Origin: an uncultured Asticcacaulis sp.
GTDB taxonomy: Bacteria > Pseudomonadota > Alphaproteobacteria > Caulobacterales > Caulobacteraceae
Reading direction: 5' to 3'
Length of the DNA stretch: 8,145 bases
Assembly (NCBI GenBank): GCA_946480525.1
Contig: CAMLLA010000178.1
Span: 1-8,145 of the forward strand
Shown: positions 5,443 to 8,145 of the stretch, one piece after another
How the letters are laid out: each line of letters begins with the position of its first letter
How positions within the stretch are numbered: the stretch's first letter is position 1
Notes under the pieces: generated by a model
Database searches by the model: none
What the model was told of the DNA's origin: nothing
The model's input: the letters and a program-made list of their open reading frames with translations, nothing else
Made by a program: the position numbers and the translations under genes

Positions 5443-5778
5443 TCAAATAACGGTTTCCGTCAAGTGGTGCCGGCCTTCGGCATCTTCGATTTCCACCACC
5501 CAGAGATCAGGATCATATTTGATCTGGCGCGCGATCCAGACGTCGATATCGGGCTCGTTCAATGTCTCGACCGGCCGCATCCACTTGGTGCCCCCCTCAT
5601 CCCCCTCTCCGGTCTGGACCTCACGCAGCACATAGGCGTCGCGCGTGCGCAGGTTCAGCACCTTGACCAGCACGGCGCCGAACTGCGGATGGCCCTTGCG
5701 CGCTATGAAGGCGAACGACCCCGCCTGTTCGACCCGGCGTGTCAGGGCGCTCACCCATATGTCGGAGGACAGCAGCAT
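5443..5778 (-). CDS. DUF1491 family protein
   Basis: A 111-residue cytoplasmic protein matching DUF1491, a family I know from alphaproteobacteria and without assigned function. Family features are the opening DIWVSALTRRVEQAGSFAFIARKG (6-29), the strand GAVLVKVLNL (34-43), YVLREVQTGEGDEGGTKWMRPV (49-70), and the closing DIDVWIARQIKYDPDLWVVEIED (77-99), an acidic and aromatic helix-strand end. The ATG follows the antiporter stop by 4 bp on the minus strand with no clear ribosome site, so expression is probably translationally coupled to the antiporter. Downstream there is no visible terminator before the next minus-strand gene, so read-through is possible. The link to ion transport is only positional. 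Confidence 0.88.
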   Translation of the reverse strand: MLLSSDIWVSALTRRVEQAGSFAFIARKGHPQFGAVLVKVLNLRTRDAYVLREVQTGEGDEGGTKWMRPVETLNEPDIDVWIARQIKYDPDLWVVEIEDAEGRHHLTETVI

Positions 5779-5782
5779 TGAG

Positions 5783-7360
5783 TCACGCCATCGCCGACAG
5801 GGCGCTCAGTTCCTCGAGATCGAGGTCGCGCTCCAGTTCGTGCAGGGTTTCGTCGTCAATTTCGCCGGCGCGATGCAGGCGGATCAGTTCCGTCCGCCCG
5901 GCGGCCACCGCCGCCAGCACCAGGTCGAAATGGGCGTGCAGCATCGGCCGATGCGCCTCTTCCTCAGCCGCATACTTTTGCGACATCGTCGCCTTGCGCT
6001 GATAGCGTTCAAGGAGGCGCGGATGGATCAGCGTACCTTCATCGTCATAGGCACGCGCTTCGATGATCTTCACCTGGACCTGCGCCATCGACGCCTCGGC
6101 CTGGCTCATGGTCAGGCGCGGGGCATCGCCTTCGCTCAGCCTGGCCCACCTAATCACGCCCCCCAGCGTCATGCCCTGAATCAGAACCGTAGCGAGAATA
6201 ACAGCGAAAGCCACGACCAGCATGAAGTCGCGGCCGGGGAAGCTGGCCGGCACGCTCAGCGCCACGGCCAATGTCACCACACCGCGCATCCCCGCCCAGC
6301 TGAGCACGGTCGAGCATTTGGGGCCAATCGGCGTGTAGCGCCTGACGCCCAGTTTTTGCACGGCCCAGGTTATCGCATCCGCGCCGAACACCCAGGCAAA
6401 GCGGGCCAGGGTCAAGGCCAGAATGATGAGCAGCACCGGCACGGCCATGGTCTCGACAATAACGGCAAAGCCGCCGGCGCGATCGACGACGTCGCGCAAC
6501 GACGACCCGATCAGGAGGAAGACAGCGGCTTCCATGAGGAAGATCATGACCTGCCAGAACGAGGTGCCGCGCATGCGCACCGCCGCCGTAAAGACGACGT
6601 GCTGGTACCAGCCGCAGATCAGGCCGGTCACCACCGTGGCAATGACGCCCGATACGTGGAACATTTCCGCCAACAGGTACGACGCCCACGGGGCCAGGAT
6701 CGACGCGGCGATCATCAGGTAGTCGTCGCCGAGACGCTTTACCAGCAACACCCAGGCCGCCGCAATCACCGCCCCGGCCACGGCGCCGCCAACGGCCAGC
6801 ATGGCAAAGCTTCCGACCGCATCGGTGGCGCTGAAGGCGCCCGTCACCCCGGCTGCGATGGCGAAACGGAAGAGGACCAGTCCCGTGGCGTCATTGAGCA
6901 GGCTTTCGCCTTCGAGCAGGATCGACAGGCGGCGCGGCAGTTTCACGGTCTGCAGGATGGCGCGCGCCGATACCGCGTCGGGCGGCGAGACAATGGCGCC
7001 CAACGCCGCGCACGCCGCCCAAGGAAGGGAGGGCATAAGCGCATGCGTCACCACCGCCACGACCACGGTCGTAAAAATCACCGCTCCGACTGACAGGGAT
7101 ATGATGCCGATCATATGACGTTTGAGCTGGGAGATGGCGATGAACCAGGCGCCGTCCATCAGAAGCGGCGGCAGGAAGATCACCAGGACCAGTTCGGGAT
7201 TGAGATTGATGACCGGCAGCCCCGGGGTGAATGCCAGCAGGGCGCCTCCGGTCAGGAGCGCCACGGCTGGCGGCAATTTCAGCCGGTGCGCGACATAGTG
7301 CAGCGCGATGATCGCCAGCAGCATCGCGATAACCAGTTCGAAAGTCTGCGTCGGCTCCAT
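5783..7360 (-). CDS. CPA1-family Na+/H+ antiporter (NhaP/NHE type)
   Basis: A 525-residue inner-membrane antiporter that would exchange cytoplasmic Na+ (or K+) for protons in pH and salt homeostasis. About twelve hydrophobic segments fill residues 5-405. The CPA1 signatures are clear: FLPPLLMDGAW (62-72), GAIVSPPDAVSARAI (121-135) with the conserved Asp128, ESLLNDATGLVLFR (152-165) with the Asn156-Asp157 ion-binding pair, and SWAGMRGVVTLAVALSVP (354-371) with the structural Arg359. The remaining 120 residues or so are a charged cytoplasmic tail with predicted coiled helices (SQAEASMAQVQVKIIEARAY and a Glu/Leu-rich end, LHELERDLDLEELSAL), likely regulatory. The ATG has GGGA about 8 nt upstream, and a good promoter lies at 7391-7418. 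DUF1491 follows 4 bp after the stop. Cation specificity cannot be read from the sequence. Confidence 0.95.
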   Translation of the reverse strand: MEPTQTFELVIAMLLAIIALHYVAHRLKLPPAVALLTGGALLAFTPGLPVINLNPELVLVIFLPPLLMDGAWFIAISQLKRHMIGIISLSVGAVIFTTVVVAVVTHALMPSLPWAACAALGAIVSPPDAVSARAILQTVKLPRRLSILLEGESLLNDATGLVLFRFAIAAGVTGAFSATDAVGSFAMLAVGGAVAGAVIAAAWVLLVKRLGDDYLMIAASILAPWASYLLAEMFHVSGVIATVVTGLICGWYQHVVFTAAVRMRGTSFWQVMIFLMEAAVFLLIGSSLRDVVDRAGGFAVIVETMAVPVLLIILALTLARFAWVFGADAITWAVQKLGVRRYTPIGPKCSTVLSWAGMRGVVTLAVALSVPASFPGRDFMLVVAFAVILATVLIQGMTLGGVIRWARLSEGDAPRLTMSQAEASMAQVQVKIIEARAYDDEGTLIHPRLLERYQRKATMSQKYAAEEEAHRPMLHAHFDLVLAAVAAGRTELIRLHRAGEIDDETLHELERDLDLEELSALSAMA

Positions 7361-7390
7361 TTTCCACGTCCCGGATTCGCTTGAGCCGAC

Positions 7391-7418
7391 AAAGTAGCGG
7401 CCGGGGAAGGCGTGTCAA
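7391..7418 (-). promoter_or_regulatory. Promoter of the antiporter-DUF1491 operon
   Basis: On the minus strand a perfect TTGACA (7418-7413) is followed by a 16-bp spacer and TACTTT (7396-7391). The extended -10 reads GCTACTTT, close to the GCTANAWC form described for Caulobacter housekeeping promoters. The leader to the ATG at 7360 would be about 25 nt. Confidence 0.68.
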
Positions 7419-7481
7419 CAAACCGTCTGGCCTGCGTGTCTGGCGCCAGCCCCGTTCGCGGCGGCACATTCATTCAGCCTT

Positions 7482-7513
7482 AACCCTGTCTGCTCACGGC
7501 CTCTCAACCCTGT
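7482..7513. repeat. Pair of 8-bp direct repeats in the divergent intergenic region
   Basis: AACCCTGT occurs at 7482-7489 and again at 7506-7513, 24 bp apart. The second copy ends 5 bp before a -10-like TATAAC (7519-7524) that lacks a recognisable -35. The layout could be an activator site for the rightward gene, but two 8-mers can also arise by chance. Confidence 0.3.
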
Positions 7514-7554
7514 TCCTTTATAACGCTCTTATCAGTTCAGGGCAGAAGGCACAT

Positions 7555-8145
7555 ATGGAACGGTTGCGGGGTATAAGGGTCGGCGCGCTTGTGGTCGCAG
7601 CAATCCTCTGCGCCCTGCCCGCCGGCGCCGGGTCCGATGACACGACCACCACGGCCGTCAAGCGCTACTTCCTGGCCGAAGCCAATGCGCGCTGCAATCT
7701 GCTGGATGACGCAACCGCCATGGCCGTGACTTCGGGTTACGTGCAGGCGCGCAATGCGCTCATCCGCTCGACGGGCGGAATGCAGGGCCTGTCCCCCTAT
7801 CTCGGCGAGGCGCGGATCGCCGCCCACTCCGTCGCCTGCGACGCGCCGCAACTGCTCTCCGAAGCCCGGGCCGCTTCCGATGCCTATCGCGCCTTTGCCA
7901 GCCAGCCCCGGCTGAACCTTCCCGGCGCCCGGTCCGAATGGGTGGGTACGCGCGCCCACGGCGACGAGTCTGCCTGGCGGCTGGCGCAGTATCAATCGAA
8001 CACCGACGCCGACCTGGCGCTCGGGCTTTACGGTACGCTCAGCGACAACCGCTTTACCGTCATGGCCGATTTTCACGATGGCGAGACACCTTACGCCGCC
8101 AGGCTGATCGTACGCGATCCAACGATTGCCCCGGCCGGCCTCATC
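7555..8145 (+). CDS. Exported protein of unknown function (3' end outside window)
   Basis: The frame is open from ATG 7555 to the window edge (197 codons, no stop). The N-terminus is a typical Sec signal peptide: a basic MERLRGIR, a hydrophobic core VGALVVAAILCALPAG, and a probable signal peptidase I site AGA|GS after residue 25. The cysteine in AILC does not fit a lipobox. The mature part has helical Ala-rich segments (TAVKRYFLAEANARCNLL, LLSEARAASDAYRAF) and then a strand-rich region (WRLAQYQSNTDADLALGLYGTL, RFTVMADFHDG). Cys47 and Cys95 could form a periplasmic disulfide. AGAAGG (7544-7549) lies 5 nt before the ATG. GC-rich third positions fit a real gene. It is divergent from the antiporter. 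I do not recognise the family; periplasmic location is inferred. Confidence 0.85.
   Translation, partial: MERLRGIRVGALVVAAILCALPAGAGSDDTTTTAVKRYFLAEANARCNLLDDATAMAVTSGYVQARNALIRSTGGMQGLSPYLGEARIAAHSVACDAPQLLSEARAASDAYRAFASQPRLNLPGARSEWVGTRAHGDESAWRLAQYQSNTDADLALGLYGTLSDNRFTVMADFHDGETPYAARLIVRDPTIAPAGLI

Noticed and set aside
5645..7093. A 482-residue plus-strand reading frame opposite the antiporter
   Set aside because: The translation is rich in His, Arg, Gln and Gly with no domain pattern, and it lies antisense to a protein with full CPA1 motifs. It is a GC-rich shadow frame.
7440..7449. Palindrome CTGGCGCCAG upstream of the antiporter promoter
   Set aside because: A 10-bp GC-rich palindrome is expected by chance in this composition, and it is not placed tightly against a promoter element.
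7537..8076. A 179-residue minus-strand frame opposite the exported protein
   Set aside because: The plus-strand frame has a ribosome site, an ATG and a signal peptide; the minus frame is Gly/Arg-rich and has no recognisable features.

Overview
The window is about 8.1 kb of dense, GC-rich bacterial DNA. It looks like an alphaproteobacterium, most plausibly of the Caulobacterales or Hyphomonadaceae type. The evidence is a DUF1491 gene (a family I know only from alphaproteobacteria), a large TonB-dependent receptor of the Caulobacter style, a TTGAC-type -35 element, and an intergenic palindromic element resembling those scattered through alphaproteobacterial genomes. The genus assignment is inference. 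I see no tRNA, rRNA, CRISPR array, transposase or phage gene.

Layout. (1) Positions 1-1319 hold the C-terminal part of a TonB-dependent outer-membrane receptor, closed by a clear intrinsic terminator (1343-1370). (2) Positions 1387-3223 are a compact five-gene operon: an ArsR-family repressor, a 69-residue two-helix membrane protein, two different DUF1801 proteins, and an AHSA1/SRPBCC protein. Its control region has two copies of one operator, ACTCATAAC-N6-GTTATGAGT. One lies between the predicted -35 and -10, and the other covers the ribosome binding site and TTG start of arsR. (3) Positions 3225-3324 form a two-hairpin intergenic repeat directly after the operon. (4) A 15-bp perfect palindrome and a likely promoter precede a class A FAD aromatic monooxygenase (3457-4950), related in design to rifampicin monooxygenases and PheA/TfdB-type hydroxylases. 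(5) On the minus strand, reading leftward from 7360, are a CPA1 Na+/H+ antiporter, a DUF1491 protein 4 bp behind it, and, after a gap, an unrecognised protein that converges on the monooxygenase with a 3-bp gap. (6) Divergent from the antiporter, an exported protein of unknown function starts at 7555 and runs off the right edge.

How the genes may work together. The arsR cassette is the most distinctive part. ArsR regulators are often paired with AHSA1/SRPBCC proteins, but here the pair encloses a tiny membrane protein and tandem DUF1801 proteins under what looks like tight autoregulation. The small membrane protein overlaps arsR by ATGA. It could relay a membrane signal to the repressor, by analogy with SdpI/SdpR of Bacillus; that is a hypothesis only. 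The antiporter and DUF1491 genes look co-transcribed from a good promoter at 7391-7418. The other neighbours show no obvious functional link.
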